NCBI RefSeq assembly: GCF_000336935.1
Contig: NZ_AOME01000054.1
Coordinates: 142,731 to 206,730, forward strand
Length of the DNA: 64,000 nt
Direction of reading: 5' to 3'
Source: Halococcus salifodinae DSM 8989
GTDB lineage: Archaea > Halobacteriota > Halobacteria > Halobacteriales > Halococcaceae
The notes under the pieces were generated by a model. The model was not told the origin of the DNA. It was given only the letters and a program-made list of their open reading frames with translations, and searched no databases. Both the position numbers and the translations under genes were made by a program. Of this stretch, positions 33,050 through 42,007 are shown piece by piece (within the stretch, counting starts at the first letter, position 1; each line of letters opens with the position of its first letter).

Positions 33050-33235
33050 TCCGGTTTCGGGCTCGTGGGTGAGGACCGGGGAGCCGCGCGGCCCGCGGCA
33101 GCGATCCGGCCCGACGCGGCGCTGCTGCCGGGCCGTCCTTGGGGAAGTACAAGCGCGCCCACTCCGGTTTCACGTACCGCTACCGACGGCCGCCGAACGA
33201 CCAACCTTTTTCGGCTGTCGGCTCGGACGAGACGC

Positions 33236-34162
33236 ATGGTTTCGGCCCTGTTCGATCCTGAGAAGTGGGAACCGATCGCCGAATTCGATTTCACGGACAT
33301 CACCTACCACCGCGCCACCGAGTCCGGCACCGTCCGGATCGCCTTCGACCGACCCGCGGTCCGGAACGCCTTCCGGCCGGGAACGGTGGACGAACTCTAC
33401 GACGCGCTCGATCACGCGAAACGCCAGACGGACGTGGGCTGTGTTCTCCTCACGGGGAACGGGCCGTCGCCGAAGGACGGCGGCTGGGCGTTCTGTTCGG
33501 GCGGCGATCAGTCGGTCCGTGGTGGATCTGGCTATGAGTACGGCGACAGTGACGGCAGTGACGGAACCGAAGACGAGCGTGAGTCGAACGACGACGACCA
33601 ACCGAAGACGGGTCGGCTCCACATCCTCGAAGTCCAGCGGCTGATCCGCCACATTCCGAAGCCCGTGGTCTGCGTGGTGCCGGGCTGGGCGGTCGGTGGC
33701 GGCCACTCTCTCCACGTGGTCTGTGACCTCACGATCGCCTCCGCCGAGCACGCGAAGTTCCTCCAGACCGATCCCGACGTGGCGAGCTTCGACGGCGGGT
33801 TCGGCTCCGCGTATCTCGCGAAACAGATCGGACAGAAAAAGGCCCGTGAGGTGTTCTTCCTCGGGAAGACCTACGACGCCGACGAGGCCACCGAGATGGG
33901 GATGGTCAACGAAGCGGTGCCGCATGACGAACTCGAATCGACGGCGCTTTCGTGGGCTGAGACGATCAACGGCAAGTCGCCGACCGCGATCCGGATGCTG
34001 AAATACGGGTTCAACGCCGCCGACGATGGGATGGTCGGTCAGCAGGTCTTCGCGGGCGAGGCCACCCGACTCGCGTACATGACCGACGAAGCCCAGGAGG
34101 GACGCGAGGCGTTCATGGAAGGGCGGGAACCGGATTTCTCGGACGTTCCCTGGCATTACTGA
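33236..34162 (+). CDS. menB: 1,4-dihydroxy-2-naphthoyl-CoA synthase (naphthoate synthase)
   Basis: 308-aa crotonase-superfamily enzyme that closes the second naphthoquinone ring. Motifs include ITYHRATESGTVRIAFDRPAVRNAFRPGT, WAFCSGGDQSVRG (about residues 82-95, oxyanion hole), VPGWAVGGGHSLHVVCDL and FLQTDPDVASFDGGFGSAYLAKQIG with the catalytic Asp region. The C-terminus ends REPDFSDVPWHY as usual for MenB. It is about 20 residues longer than bacterial MenB owing to an acidic insert of Asp/Glu/Ser/Gly at about residues 99-122. The ATG at 33236 is chosen over frame extension to 33065, which has no family similarity. Confidence 0.95.
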   Translation: MVSALFDPEKWEPIAEFDFTDITYHRATESGTVRIAFDRPAVRNAFRPGTVDELYDALDHAKRQTDVGCVLLTGNGPSPKDGGWAFCSGGDQSVRGGSGYEYGDSDGSDGTEDERESNDDDQPKTGRLHILEVQRLIRHIPKPVVCVVPGWAVGGGHSLHVVCDLTIASAEHAKFLQTDPDVASFDGGFGSAYLAKQIGQKKAREVFFLGKTYDADEATEMGMVNEAVPHDELESTALSWAETINGKSPTAIRMLKYGFNAADDGMVGQQVFAGEATRLAYMTDEAQEGREAFMEGREPDFSDVPWHY

Positions 34163-34261
34163 TCGCGTGAAACGGCTGATTCTGACGTCTCAGGCCCCGA
34201 GCAGGCAAGTGCTGCTCCTCGTAGCCAAGCCTGATGTCCGTGGAACGCCACGGTGCGGGCG

Positions 34262-34891
34262 ATGAGCACTTCGGGGACCGATCGTGAGGCGGTCGATACC
34301 GGCGAGGAGATCATGGTTGCGACGTATCGCGCGCTCAGTAAACACGGCTACGCGAACCTCACGATGCAGGCGATCGCCGACGAGTTCGAGAAGACCAAGG
34401 CCGTCATCCACTATCACTTCGACACGAAGGACGACTTGCTCGTCGCCTTTCTCGATTACCTCCTCGATCGCTTCACCGAACGGCTCGCCGTCGGCGAGGA
34501 CGCCGACCCGAACGACCGCCTCGACGCGCTCGTCGACGAGCTGTTGCTCGGGCTTGGCGACGACGACGAAGCGACCCGGAGCAACCACGAGTTCCACGCG
34601 GCGCTGCTCGAACTCCGGTCGCAGGCCCCGCACAACGACGCGTACCGCGCACAGCTCACCACGAACTACGAGCTCCTGGTGGACATGCTGACGGCAGTCA
34701 TCGACGACGGTATCGAGCAGGGCGTCTTCCACGACGTCGACGCCGAGCAGACGGCAACGCTCGTGCTCGCGACCATGCTCGGCGGCCGCGTCCATCACGT
34801 CACGCTCGACCACGAGAACATGGCCGTCGAAGTGCGCGACGCCCTCGAAGCACAGGTACTCCGTGATCTCCGCGTCCCGGAGAGGACGTAA
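34262..34891 (+). CDS. TetR/AcrR family transcriptional regulator
   Basis: 209-aa regulator with an N-terminal TetR helix-turn-helix (EEIMVATYRALSKHGYANLTMQAIADEFEKTKAVIHYHFDTKDDLLVAFLDYLL, residues about 14-65). An all-helical ligand-binding domain (TetR_C type) of about 140 residues follows. The ATG at 34262 is used rather than a GTG at 34253. A typical TetR operator-like palindrome lies 50 nt downstream of its stop (34942-34959). It follows menB by about 100 nt in the same direction. Ligand is unknown; multidrug or lipid efflux control is common in the family. Confidence 0.92.
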   Translation: MSTSGTDREAVDTGEEIMVATYRALSKHGYANLTMQAIADEFEKTKAVIHYHFDTKDDLLVAFLDYLLDRFTERLAVGEDADPNDRLDALVDELLLGLGDDDEATRSNHEFHAALLELRSQAPHNDAYRAQLTTNYELLVDMLTAVIDDGIEQGVFHDVDAEQTATLVLATMLGGRVHHVTLDHENMAVEVRDALEAQVLRDLRVPERT

Positions 34892-34941
34892 GGCTGTTAC
34901 TTTCTCTCAAATCACGGATGGCTGGAGCACTCATCAAACAC

Positions 34942-34964
34942 TGACTGACTGGTTAGTTAAAAAG
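34942..34964 (+). promoter_or_regulatory. TetR-type operator overlapping a TATA-like element
   Basis: TGACTGACTGGTTAGTTA (34942-34959) is an imperfect palindrome of the form T-R-ACT-R-AC-YR-GT-Y-AGT-Y-A, the layout usual for TetR/AcrR regulators. It runs into GTTAAAAAG, an acceptable TATA element. A promoter here would be repressed by a bound TetR protein, yet no intact gene starts within 450 bases downstream. Confidence 0.55.
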
Positions 34965-35133
34965 GTAGCATGGACTAGCGACGGACGAACGAAGCGGTGG
35001 CGTCCGGTCGTTCCGATCGTCTCGATCGGCTCGCAGCAGGAGGCAACGGCGGCCGCGGTGACGAGCGGCAAAACGACAGGCAGCGCGACGACGTGGCTCG
35101 GTCGTGGGGTGTTCGCGTTTCGGCGGGAAGTTT

Positions 35134-35347
35134 GTGAACGTGGGGCTGTTCGATCTCGATAGACGTCATCCTCGCGCTCGCGGGTGATCTCGCCGCGCCC
35201 TTTGCGGCCAGTGCCGCGGCGGCCGCCCTCGGCGCGGTACTCGTCTACACCCAGGTCGAGGAGACGGTCACGTTCGATCAGGATCCAACAGCCGCTCCGG
35301 AAGCGATCGGCGAGGGTTCGGCGACCGGCGCGTCCGCCGACGACTGA
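35134..35347 (+). pseudogene. possible remnant of a small membrane protein gene
   Basis: Between tetR and the AI-2E gene, one frame encodes a hydrophobic helix then an acidic tail (IDVILALAGDLAAPFAAS... VLVYTQVEETVTFDQD...EGSATGASADD), ending at the TGA at 35345-35347. It lacks any start codon after an in-frame stop at 35135. A GTG in another frame at 35134 begins VNVGLFDLD, which would join it by a frameshift. The composition of the tail is typically haloarchaeal. A broken gene or sequencing error is possible, or the region may be non-coding. The rest of 34965-35462 holds nothing I recognise. Confidence 0.3.
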
Positions 35348-35462
35348 GCCCGAGATTCGCCGTACCGGAACGGCGGGTGCGCTATCGTCGTGGTATCGCG
35401 ACCACCGCTACATCGCTCGGAACGGCCCCGCAGTTTAGTATCCCTCCGGCTGGAATGCGGGT

Positions 35463-36617
35463 ATGAACCTCGAACGAGGGGTGTTCGTCGCGGCGATCCT
35501 GGGTCTCGGGACGCTTTCGCTGTTGTTGGTCCTCCCGTTGCTCCAGTACGTCCTGCTCGCGGTGTTGTTGGGCTACGTTCTCCACCCGGTCCACGAGCGA
35601 CTCGCACCGCGGATCGGGTCACGACTCTCTGCGGGCGGGCTCGTCGCCGGCACGGCGCTCGTGGTCTTGCTGCCGATCGGCGCAGTGATCGCCGTTGCGG
35701 CGAACCAGGCCGTCCAGGTGCTGACGGCCCTCCGGACCGGCCGGTTGGGGATCGACACGATCGAACGCTTCCTCCGCGAACAGGTCGGCGTCACGATCGA
35801 TATCGGTGGCGCGATCGGCAGCACACTCACACCCGACGCGGTGCTCGGCGTGGTCGAGGGGCAGAGCGGTGCGGCGCTGTTCGGTCGTGCGGCGAGTCTG
35901 TTCGGCGGCCTCTCGAACGTGGTCATCGGCCTCACCGTGCTGGTGTTCCTCTCGTACTACCTCCTCACCGACGGTGTAGGGTTCGTTCGGTGGCTTCGGG
36001 ACGTCGCCCCGGTCCCCGGGGACGACTGGGATGAACTCGTGGCACGCGTCGACCGCCTGCTCTGGGCGGTGATCGTCGGCAACGTCGCCGTGGCGACCGT
36101 CCAGGGCGTGCTCACCGGTATCGGGTTCGTTGTGGTCGGCTTCCCGAACACCGTCTTCTGGACGGTCGTCACCGTCGTGCTCGGACTTCTGCCGCTGATC
36201 GGTGCGTCGATCGTCTGGCTCCCCGCATCGATCTACCTGTTCGTCCTCGGTCGACCTCTCGCCGCCGTCGTGCTGTTCGTCTACGGAGCCACGCTCGTGA
36301 GCATCGCCGACAACTACCTCCGGCCGATGATCGGCGGTCGCGAGGCGGGTCTCAACCCCGGCCTGTTCGTCCTCGGCATCTCCGGCGGACTGTTCGTGTT
36401 CGGCTTCCTTGGTGTGTTCTTCGGCCCGGTCGTGCTGGGAACGTTGAAAGTCCTCGTCGAACTGTTCGCTCGGGATGGTACCACCCCGGACGCCTCCGAA
36501 TCGTCCGATCGCCGTAGGCCGAGGCTCGGCCGACCGATGCTGGATCGCATGAGCGTTGGCTCGGCAACCGGCGTCGACACGCCGACGACGATCGACGACG
36601 ACCAGCGCGCCAGTTGA
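35463..36617 (+). CDS. AI-2E family transporter (YdiK/TqsA/PerM type)
   Basis: 384-aa membrane protein of the autoinducer-2 exporter family. Helices are seen at the N-terminus (AILGLGTLSLLLVLPLLQYVLLAVLLGYVLHPVHERL) and at about 60-80. An amphipathic extracytoplasmic region follows, then the characteristic C-terminal helix bundle NVAVATVQGVLTGIGFVVVGFPNTVFWTVVTVVLGLLPLIGASIVWLP and the SIADNYLRPMIGGREAGLNPGLFVLGISGG motif. A hydrophilic tail of about 50 residues ends the protein. The transported compound in archaea is unknown; some relatives are Na+/H+ exchangers. The start follows a weakly promoter-like TTTAGTA (about 35434). Confidence 0.9.
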   Translation: MNLERGVFVAAILGLGTLSLLLVLPLLQYVLLAVLLGYVLHPVHERLAPRIGSRLSAGGLVAGTALVVLLPIGAVIAVAANQAVQVLTALRTGRLGIDTIERFLREQVGVTIDIGGAIGSTLTPDAVLGVVEGQSGAALFGRAASLFGGLSNVVIGLTVLVFLSYYLLTDGVGFVRWLRDVAPVPGDDWDELVARVDRLLWAVIVGNVAVATVQGVLTGIGFVVVGFPNTVFWTVVTVVLGLLPLIGASIVWLPASIYLFVLGRPLAAVVLFVYGATLVSIADNYLRPMIGGREAGLNPGLFVLGISGGLFVFGFLGVFFGPVVLGTLKVLVELFARDGTTPDASESSDRRRPRLGRPMLDRMSVGSATGVDTPTTIDDDQRAS

Positions 36618-36670
36618 ACCACGACGACGGCCGCCGGCAGCCGCCGGCTGTCGGCAGCGGTCGGGATTCG

Positions 36671-37132
36671 TCAGTCGGACTCGTGGTGGATCCGTCGTCC
36701 TTCGTCGTTCAGGACGGGGCCGACGACGTCGGTAACGCCGTCGAGGATCGTCGCCGACCGGACCGACGGCTCGTTGCCGCCGAAGTCGGGGAGCTCGTCG
36801 CCACCGACGCTGTAAACCACCCGGCCGAGCTCCGCGGTACGCATCCCGCCGGCGCACATCGGACATGGCTCCGTGCTAGTGTACATCGCCATCCCTGCGC
36901 GTTCGTCTGGATCGAACTCCCGACACGCGCGATACGCGAGGTTGAGTTCGGGATGACGACGGACGTCGTCCTCGGTGAGTACGCGATTCGAGTCGACCAT
37001 CACGACCGTATCGTCACGGACCAGCACCGAGCCATACGGGCGGTCGCCACGGTCCGTGGCCTCGCGGGCGAGTTCGAACGCCCGTCGCATGTGCGACTCG
37101 TGATCGAAGTCGTCGAAGTTCGAATCGCTCAC
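36671..37132 (-). CDS. nucleoside/cytidine-type deaminase (CMP/dCMP deaminase fold)
   Basis: 153-aa zinc deaminase. Zinc and catalytic motifs are HPELN (His/Glu region, about residue 70: RRHPELNLAYRAC) and EPCPMCAGGM (PCxxC, about 96-105). The canonical HAE is replaced by HPELN, as in guanine- or nucleobase-deaminase-like relatives of TadA, so the substrate is uncertain. Assigned start is GTG at 37132; ATG at 37090 would shorten the protein by 14 residues. It converges with the AI-2E gene and lies downstream of the MFS gene, from which it is separated by 88 nt. Confidence 0.78.
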   Translation of the reverse strand: MSDSNFDDFDHESHMRRAFELAREATDRGDRPYGSVLVRDDTVVMVDSNRVLTEDDVRRHPELNLAYRACREFDPDERAGMAMYTSTEPCPMCAGGMRTAELGRVVYSVGGDELPDFGGNEPSVRSATILDGVTDVVGPVLNDEGRRIHHESD

Positions 37133-37220
37133 GACCGTTCGTCGTCCGGTGGCTCGAATAACCCGTCGGCCGACATCGACCGCGATCGAGAGAACACCTC
37201 CAGTTCGATCCAGGCGACTC

Positions 37221-38561
37221 TCAGCTGGCCGCCGCATCGTCGGGCGGGCGCAACACGATCGCGCCGAGGCTGGCACAGATCGCCAGCGCCCCGCCGACGA
37301 GGAACGCCACCGACCAGTCGGTCGCGGCGACGAGCCAGCCCACGGCGGTGCCGCCGAACACGCCGCCGATCATCTTCGCGGAGTAGAGCACCGCGTAGTT
37401 CGTCGAGGAGTGTTCGTGACCGTAGTAATCGGCCACGAGGCTCGGGAACAGCGTGTACTGGGTGCCCTCGAAGAACGCGGCGACGGCGACCGCACCGAGA
37501 AAGCCGACGGACGTTCCGACCGCACCCATCCCGACGAGCGCGAACAGCCCGATCCCACAGAGCGCGAACGCCACCATCATCGATCGTTTCCGTCCGAGTC
37601 GATCCGAGATGCCGCCAACGCTCAGCCGCCCCACTCCGTCGGCGATCGGGAGCAGCGTCGCCGATGCCGTCGCGATCACCGCCGACAGGCCGACGTTCTC
37701 CGCGAACGGGATCAGGTTCGCCGCGAGCATGAGGTTCGCGCCGGAGATGCCGACGAACATCGCGTACAGCAGCCAGAACTGCCACGTCCCGACGACCTCC
37801 CGCCAGGTGTACTGGCGAGTACCGGATGCCGTGCCGTCCGTCGTGGCATCCGAACCGTCGTCCGTCCCCGAGTGCGCGCTCGTTCCGCCGTCGGCCTCCG
37901 TTTCCGCGCCGTCGGTCGCCGTGTCCGCGTCGCCGGACGCCGCCGACCTCTCGTCGCCGTTCACGAAGTCGGCTGGCGGATCACGGAGCACGAGCGCCCC
38001 GACGACGACTCCGACGGCGATCAGCAGGCCGATGTTCTGCAAGACCCCCGAGAACGCGTCGATCGTCGCGTTCGCCCGGACGTAGGGAACGAACAGCGCG
38101 CTCCCGGCGGCGAAGGCCATCGTCCCCGCACCGGTCGTGAGGCCGCGCCGGTCGGGGAACCACTTGACGGCGGTGTTGACCGCGACGGTGTAGACGATCC
38201 CGACGCCGATCGCGCCGAGGATGTAGAGGAGGTAGACGTGCCAGAGCTGGGTCGCGTGGGCGAGCCCGACGTAGCCACCGCCGGCGAGCACGCCCGCGAG
38301 CACCGTCAGGCCGCGTGGCCCGTGGCGATCGCGGACCCACCCCACCGGAAACTGCGATCCCGACTGGAAGACGACGTACAGCGTGAACACGAGCCCGAGC
38401 GCCGGCAGGGAGATGCCGAGGTCGTTTGCGAGCGGCCCCCGTATCGACGACCAGACGTACTGATAGGGGCTCACGAGCGCCATCATCACCACCGCGGCGG
38501 CGATCTGCCACCATCGTGAGAACCCGAGGATCTCGCGTGCGCGCTCGGCGTGGGTGCTCAT
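37221..38561 (-). CDS. MFS transporter, oxalate/formate antiporter-like (OFA family)
   Basis: 446-aa, twelve-helix major facilitator. The N-half shows WWQIAAAVVMMALVSPYQYVWSSIRGPLANDLGISLPALGLVFTLYVVFQSGSQFPVGWVRDRHGPR, with the MFS loop 2-3 motif (G-W-V-R-D-R-H-G). The C-half contains GISDRLGRKRSMM. A hydrophilic loop of about 60 residues rich in Asp, Thr and Ser (about 207-262) links the halves. The YQYVWSSI start and long GxxY pattern resemble OFA carriers of small carboxylates. The ATG at 38561 is preferred to one at 38603. It is downstream of and co-directional with a second MFS gene (102-nt gap). Confidence 0.88.
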   Translation of the reverse strand: MSTHAERAREILGFSRWWQIAAAVVMMALVSPYQYVWSSIRGPLANDLGISLPALGLVFTLYVVFQSGSQFPVGWVRDRHGPRGLTVLAGVLAGGGYVGLAHATQLWHVYLLYILGAIGVGIVYTVAVNTAVKWFPDRRGLTTGAGTMAFAAGSALFVPYVRANATIDAFSGVLQNIGLLIAVGVVVGALVLRDPPADFVNGDERSAASGDADTATDGAETEADGGTSAHSGTDDGSDATTDGTASGTRQYTWREVVGTWQFWLLYAMFVGISGANLMLAANLIPFAENVGLSAVIATASATLLPIADGVGRLSVGGISDRLGRKRSMMVAFALCGIGLFALVGMGAVGTSVGFLGAVAVAAFFEGTQYTLFPSLVADYYGHEHSSTNYAVLYSAKMIGGVFGGTAVGWLVAATDWSVAFLVGGALAICASLGAIVLRPPDDAAAS

Positions 38562-38663
38562 CGATCTACCGACCACCGGACTCGGCTCGTACCCATCGTG
38601 CATCCGTCGGTGACCCGGGGCAAAAAAGAGATGCCGAATCGATCCGGTGGGTGGGTTAGTGAC

Positions 38664-39872
38664 TCACTCACTCGGTTCGGGCGCACGCCACGCGAGGACG
38701 ATCCCGAGCACCGAAACGACACCCGCGAGCAGGAACGCCGGTTGGTAGCCCACCCTGTCGATAATCCGGCCGGCGGCGATCGGGGCGACGAACGCGCCGA
38801 ACAGCCCGACGCTCGTCAGCAGCGAGACCGCCGTGGTCCGCACCTCGGCGGCGACGACCTCGGCCACGTACGAGAACAGCAGACCGATGGCAAGCTGGAC
38901 CGCAAAGCCGCTGACGACCAGCACCACGACGAGCACCGCGACCCGCGACACCACGGCGAACGCGACGACGGCGGGAGTCGCGACGACGAAAGCGGCCACG
39001 GCCACGGGGCGGCGACGACGGTCGAACACCCGATCCGAGAGCGCTCCACTGCTCGATCGCGAGACGACCCCGATCGCCGGGAAGAGCGCGGTCAGCACCC
39101 CACCCACCGCTAGCGGAACCCCGAACTGCTCGACCATGAAGCTCGGCAGCCACGTGTTGAGAAAGAGGTACAGCGAGTACGCGAGAAAACAGCAGGCACA
39201 GAGCGTCCACACAGCGGTATCGGTGAACAGGCGAACGAAACCGTCGCGGTCGGGGCTGTCCGTCTCGACATCGATCGATCGCCCGCGGGTCGCCAGCAGG
39301 AAGACGCCGAGGCCGACGACGGCGATCGCCGCGAACGCGGGCAAGATTGCGGGCCAGCCGAACGGCCGCGCGAGCAGCGGGCTCCCGAACTGGCCGAGCG
39401 CGAACCCGACCGGTGCGCTCGCGGTGAAGATCCCGACCGCAGTCGCGCGGATTTCGGGATCAACGGCGCGACCGACGGTGTTCGCGCCAGCGTTCCAGAA
39501 GAGGACGTACGCGATCCCGCCGAGCACGCGCGAGACGAGCAGCCACCAGTACGCGCCGGCCGCCGCCGCGAACCAGCCCCAGACGCCCGCCACGAGCAGT
39601 GCGATCCCACCGACCGTCATCGCCCGGCGCACCGAAACCCGATCGAGCGCGATCCCGACCGGAACGCTGGCGACGACAGCGGTCGCGTACATCACGCTCA
39701 TCAGCCAGCCAGCCGCGCTCGCGTCGATCCCCATCGACGATCGAACCAGCGGCAGGACGCTCGCGGGTGCGATCTCGTAGGCTGCCGCGGCGGTCGAGAG
39801 CAGGAAGAAACCGACGACGAGCCCGACCGTCTCGTATCGCGACCGGCGATCAGAAGCCTCTGCGTAGCTCAC
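38664..39872 (-). CDS. MFS transporter
   Basis: 402-aa major facilitator with twelve predicted helices. The signature loop between helices 2 and 3 reads PVGIALDRVSVRRAM, and the equivalent in the second half is SGALSDRVFDRRRRP. It is not closely related to the adjacent MFS protein. Substrate cannot be assigned; nitrate/nitrite-like, cyanate-like and drug-efflux relatives share this layout. Its start lies about 150 nt from the divergent menA gene, and the two share the intergenic region (39873-40025). Confidence 0.86.
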   Translation of the reverse strand: MSYAEASDRRSRYETVGLVVGFFLLSTAAAAYEIAPASVLPLVRSSMGIDASAAGWLMSVMYATAVVASVPVGIALDRVSVRRAMTVGGIALLVAGVWGWFAAAAGAYWWLLVSRVLGGIAYVLFWNAGANTVGRAVDPEIRATAVGIFTASAPVGFALGQFGSPLLARPFGWPAILPAFAAIAVVGLGVFLLATRGRSIDVETDSPDRDGFVRLFTDTAVWTLCACCFLAYSLYLFLNTWLPSFMVEQFGVPLAVGGVLTALFPAIGVVSRSSSGALSDRVFDRRRRPVAVAAFVVATPAVVAFAVVSRVAVLVVVLVVSGFAVQLAIGLLFSYVAEVVAAEVRTTAVSLLTSVGLFGAFVAPIAAGRIIDRVGYQPAFLLAGVVSVLGIVLAWRAPEPSE

Positions 39873-40025
39873 GCCGGTGGTTCCCGGGGTGGCTACAAAC
39901 CTCTTCGTCTTCGTGTCGTTACTATCCTCCGCCCCGTGTCGATCCTTCCACTCACTCCGTGTCGACGATCCGGGCTACCCCGTGAAACCGCAGTCACTAT
40001 GCGACGGGAGGCCGATTTTCCGACA

Positions 40026-40970
40026 ATGAGTACGCAGGAGGTTTCACGGCGGCAAGCGTGGGTGATGGCCGCTCGTCCACAGACGCTGCCGGCGGCCGCC
40101 GCGCCGGTGGTCGTCGGCACCGGACTCGCCGTCGGGACGGGTGCGTTCGCCCCGCTGCCCGCGCTCGCGGCGCTGATCGGCGCGCTCCTCATCCAGATCG
40201 GGACGAACTTCGCCAACGACTACTACGACGCCAAATCGGGCGTCGACTCCGACGACCGCGAGGGGTTTACCAGGGTTACTCAGTCCGGCCTCATCGCCCC
40301 CGCTGAGGTCCGGTGGGCGATGATCGGCACCTTCGCGCTCTCGATCCTCGTCGGCACCTACCTCGTGTGGGTCGGCGGCCTCCCGATCGTCGTGATCGGT
40401 CTCGCAAGCGTCGCCGCCGGAATCCTCTACGCTGGCGGCCCCTACCCGCTCGGTTCCTATGGACTGGGCGACCTGTTCGTGTTCGTCTTCTTCGGTCTGG
40501 TTGCCGTCACTGGCACCTACTACGTCCAGGCAGCCGCCACGGCCCCGCCTTTCCCGCTCCGTCCCCCACTCGGAACGCTGCCGGTCGCAGCCGTCGTCGC
40601 CAGCCTCCCGGCCGCGGCGCTCTCGACGAACATCCTCGTCGTCAACAACGTCCGTGATCTCGAAACCGACCGGGCAGCCGGCAAGCGCTCGCTCGCGGTC
40701 CTGATCGGCTACCGGTGGAGCCGGGTCGAGTTCCTCCTTTTGACGGGGATGGCATACGCCGTCCCGATCGTCTTCTGGCTCGCCGAGGACAGTCCCCTGG
40801 CGCTCGCCCCGCTACTCACGCTTCCCTACGCCGCGCGGATCGCTCGTACTGTCTTGACCAGAGCCGAGGGCACGGCGCTCAACCCCGCGCTCGAACGCGT
40901 GGGGAAGCTGCTCGCGGCCCACTCCGCCCTGTTCGCCCTCGGCCTCGCGATCCCGGGAGTGCTCGCATGA
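40026..40970 (+). CDS. menA: 1,4-dihydroxy-2-naphthoate polyprenyltransferase
   Basis: 314-aa membrane prenyltransferase of the UbiA superfamily that attaches the isoprenoid tail in menaquinone synthesis. It has the MenA-type opening AWVMAARPQTLPAAAAPVVVGTG, the first Asp-rich motif NFANDYYDAKSGVDSDDREG (about residues 62-81) and the second NNVRDLETDRAAGKRSLAV (about 210-230), with eight or nine helices. The ATG at 40026 is selected because the extension upstream (to 39936) is hydrophilic and unrelated. Its ATGA stop/start overlap with menC shows a coupled menA-menC-menE operon. Confidence 0.95.
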   Translation: MSTQEVSRRQAWVMAARPQTLPAAAAPVVVGTGLAVGTGAFAPLPALAALIGALLIQIGTNFANDYYDAKSGVDSDDREGFTRVTQSGLIAPAEVRWAMIGTFALSILVGTYLVWVGGLPIVVIGLASVAAGILYAGGPYPLGSYGLGDLFVFVFFGLVAVTGTYYVQAAATAPPFPLRPPLGTLPVAAVVASLPAAALSTNILVVNNVRDLETDRAAGKRSLAVLIGYRWSRVEFLLLTGMAYAVPIVFWLAEDSPLALAPLLTLPYAARIARTVLTRAEGTALNPALERVGKLLAAHSALFALGLAIPGVLA

Positions 40971-42007
40971 GGATCGAGCAGTTCTCGCTCGCGCTCGCCA
41001 CGCCGCTCACGACCGCCCACGGCACCATCGACTCTCGCGAGGGGTTTCTGGTGTTCGTCGACGTGGACGGCACCCGCGGGATCGGCGAAGCGACCCCGTT
41101 GCCAGGCTGGACGGAATCGCTCGAAGCTTGCCGGGACGCACTCGATCGCGCTGGGCGAGCGGCCGAGACCGACGGTTGGGACGCGGCGTTCACGACACTC
41201 ACCAACGCCGACGAGCCGGCGGCCCGCCATGGTCTCGCGCTCGCGCTCTGCGATGCGCGCTCACGGGCGGCCGATGTCCCGCTGTACCGCCATTTCGGTG
41301 GCGAACACACGAAACGAGTTCCCGCGAACGCGACCATCGGCGACGGCGGGGTCGAGGAGACCGTCGTTGAGGCCACCGAAGCGATCGAACAGGGGTTCTC
41401 GACGCTCAAGATCAAGGTCGGTGCGCGCGAGGTCGCCGCAGACATCGCCCGTATCGACGCCGTTCGGAACGCGGTCGGCGACAATGTCACGCTCCGCGCC
41501 GACGCGAACGGCGCGTGGAGTCGCGAAGAAGCCCGGACCGCGCTCGACGCGTTCGTCGATCTCGATGTCGCGTTCGTCGAACAGCCGCTCGCCGCGGACG
41601 ATCTCGCGGGCCACGCCGCGCTCCGTGGTGGGTCGGTCGGGATCGCGCTCGACGAGGCGCTCGCTGAGCACGCCGTCGAAACGGTCCTGGCTGCGGATGC
41701 GGCGGACGTGCTCGTCGTGAAACCGATGGTGCTTGGCGGGCCGGATCGCGCGAGGGAGGCCGCACTGCGCGCTCGCGAGGCCGGCCTCGACGCGGTGGTC
41801 ACGACCACGATCGATGGCGCGCTCGCGCGGACGGGGGCGGTCCACGTCGCCGCGAGTCTTTCCAACCCGCCCGCTTGTGGCCTCGCGACCGCCGACCGGC
41901 TCGCCGAGGATCTGGTTCCCGACCCCGCGCCGATCGCGGGCGGCGAGGTGTGTGTCCCGCAGGCCCCTGGAAACGCTCCGGACCCTGATCTCTCGGAAGA
42001 ACGATGA
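40967..42007 (+). CDS. menC: o-succinylbenzoate synthase
   Basis: 346-aa enolase-superfamily enzyme that dehydrates SHCHC to o-succinylbenzoate. It shows the catalytic lysine motif FSTLKIKVGA (about residues 143-152), metal ligands RADANGAW (Asp), AFVEQPLA (Glu) and IALDEALAE (Asp), and the second lysine in VVKPMVLGG. The order and spacing are those of MenC. It shares an ATGA junction with menA upstream and with menE downstream, so all three are translated together. No anomaly was noticed. Confidence 0.94.
   Translation: MRIEQFSLALATPLTTAHGTIDSREGFLVFVDVDGTRGIGEATPLPGWTESLEACRDALDRAGRAAETDGWDAAFTTLTNADEPAARHGLALALCDARSRAADVPLYRHFGGEHTKRVPANATIGDGGVEETVVEATEAIEQGFSTLKIKVGAREVAADIARIDAVRNAVGDNVTLRADANGAWSREEARTALDAFVDLDVAFVEQPLAADDLAGHAALRGGSVGIALDEALAEHAVETVLAADAADVLVVKPMVLGGPDRAREAALRAREAGLDAVVTTTIDGALARTGAVHVAASLSNPPACGLATADRLAEDLVPDPAPIAGGEVCVPQAPGNAPDPDLSEER

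Noticed and set aside
35278..35622. 114-codon minus-strand frame over the AI-2E start region
   Set aside because: It covers the AI-2E promoter and first residues and has an Arg-rich shadow composition with no domain.
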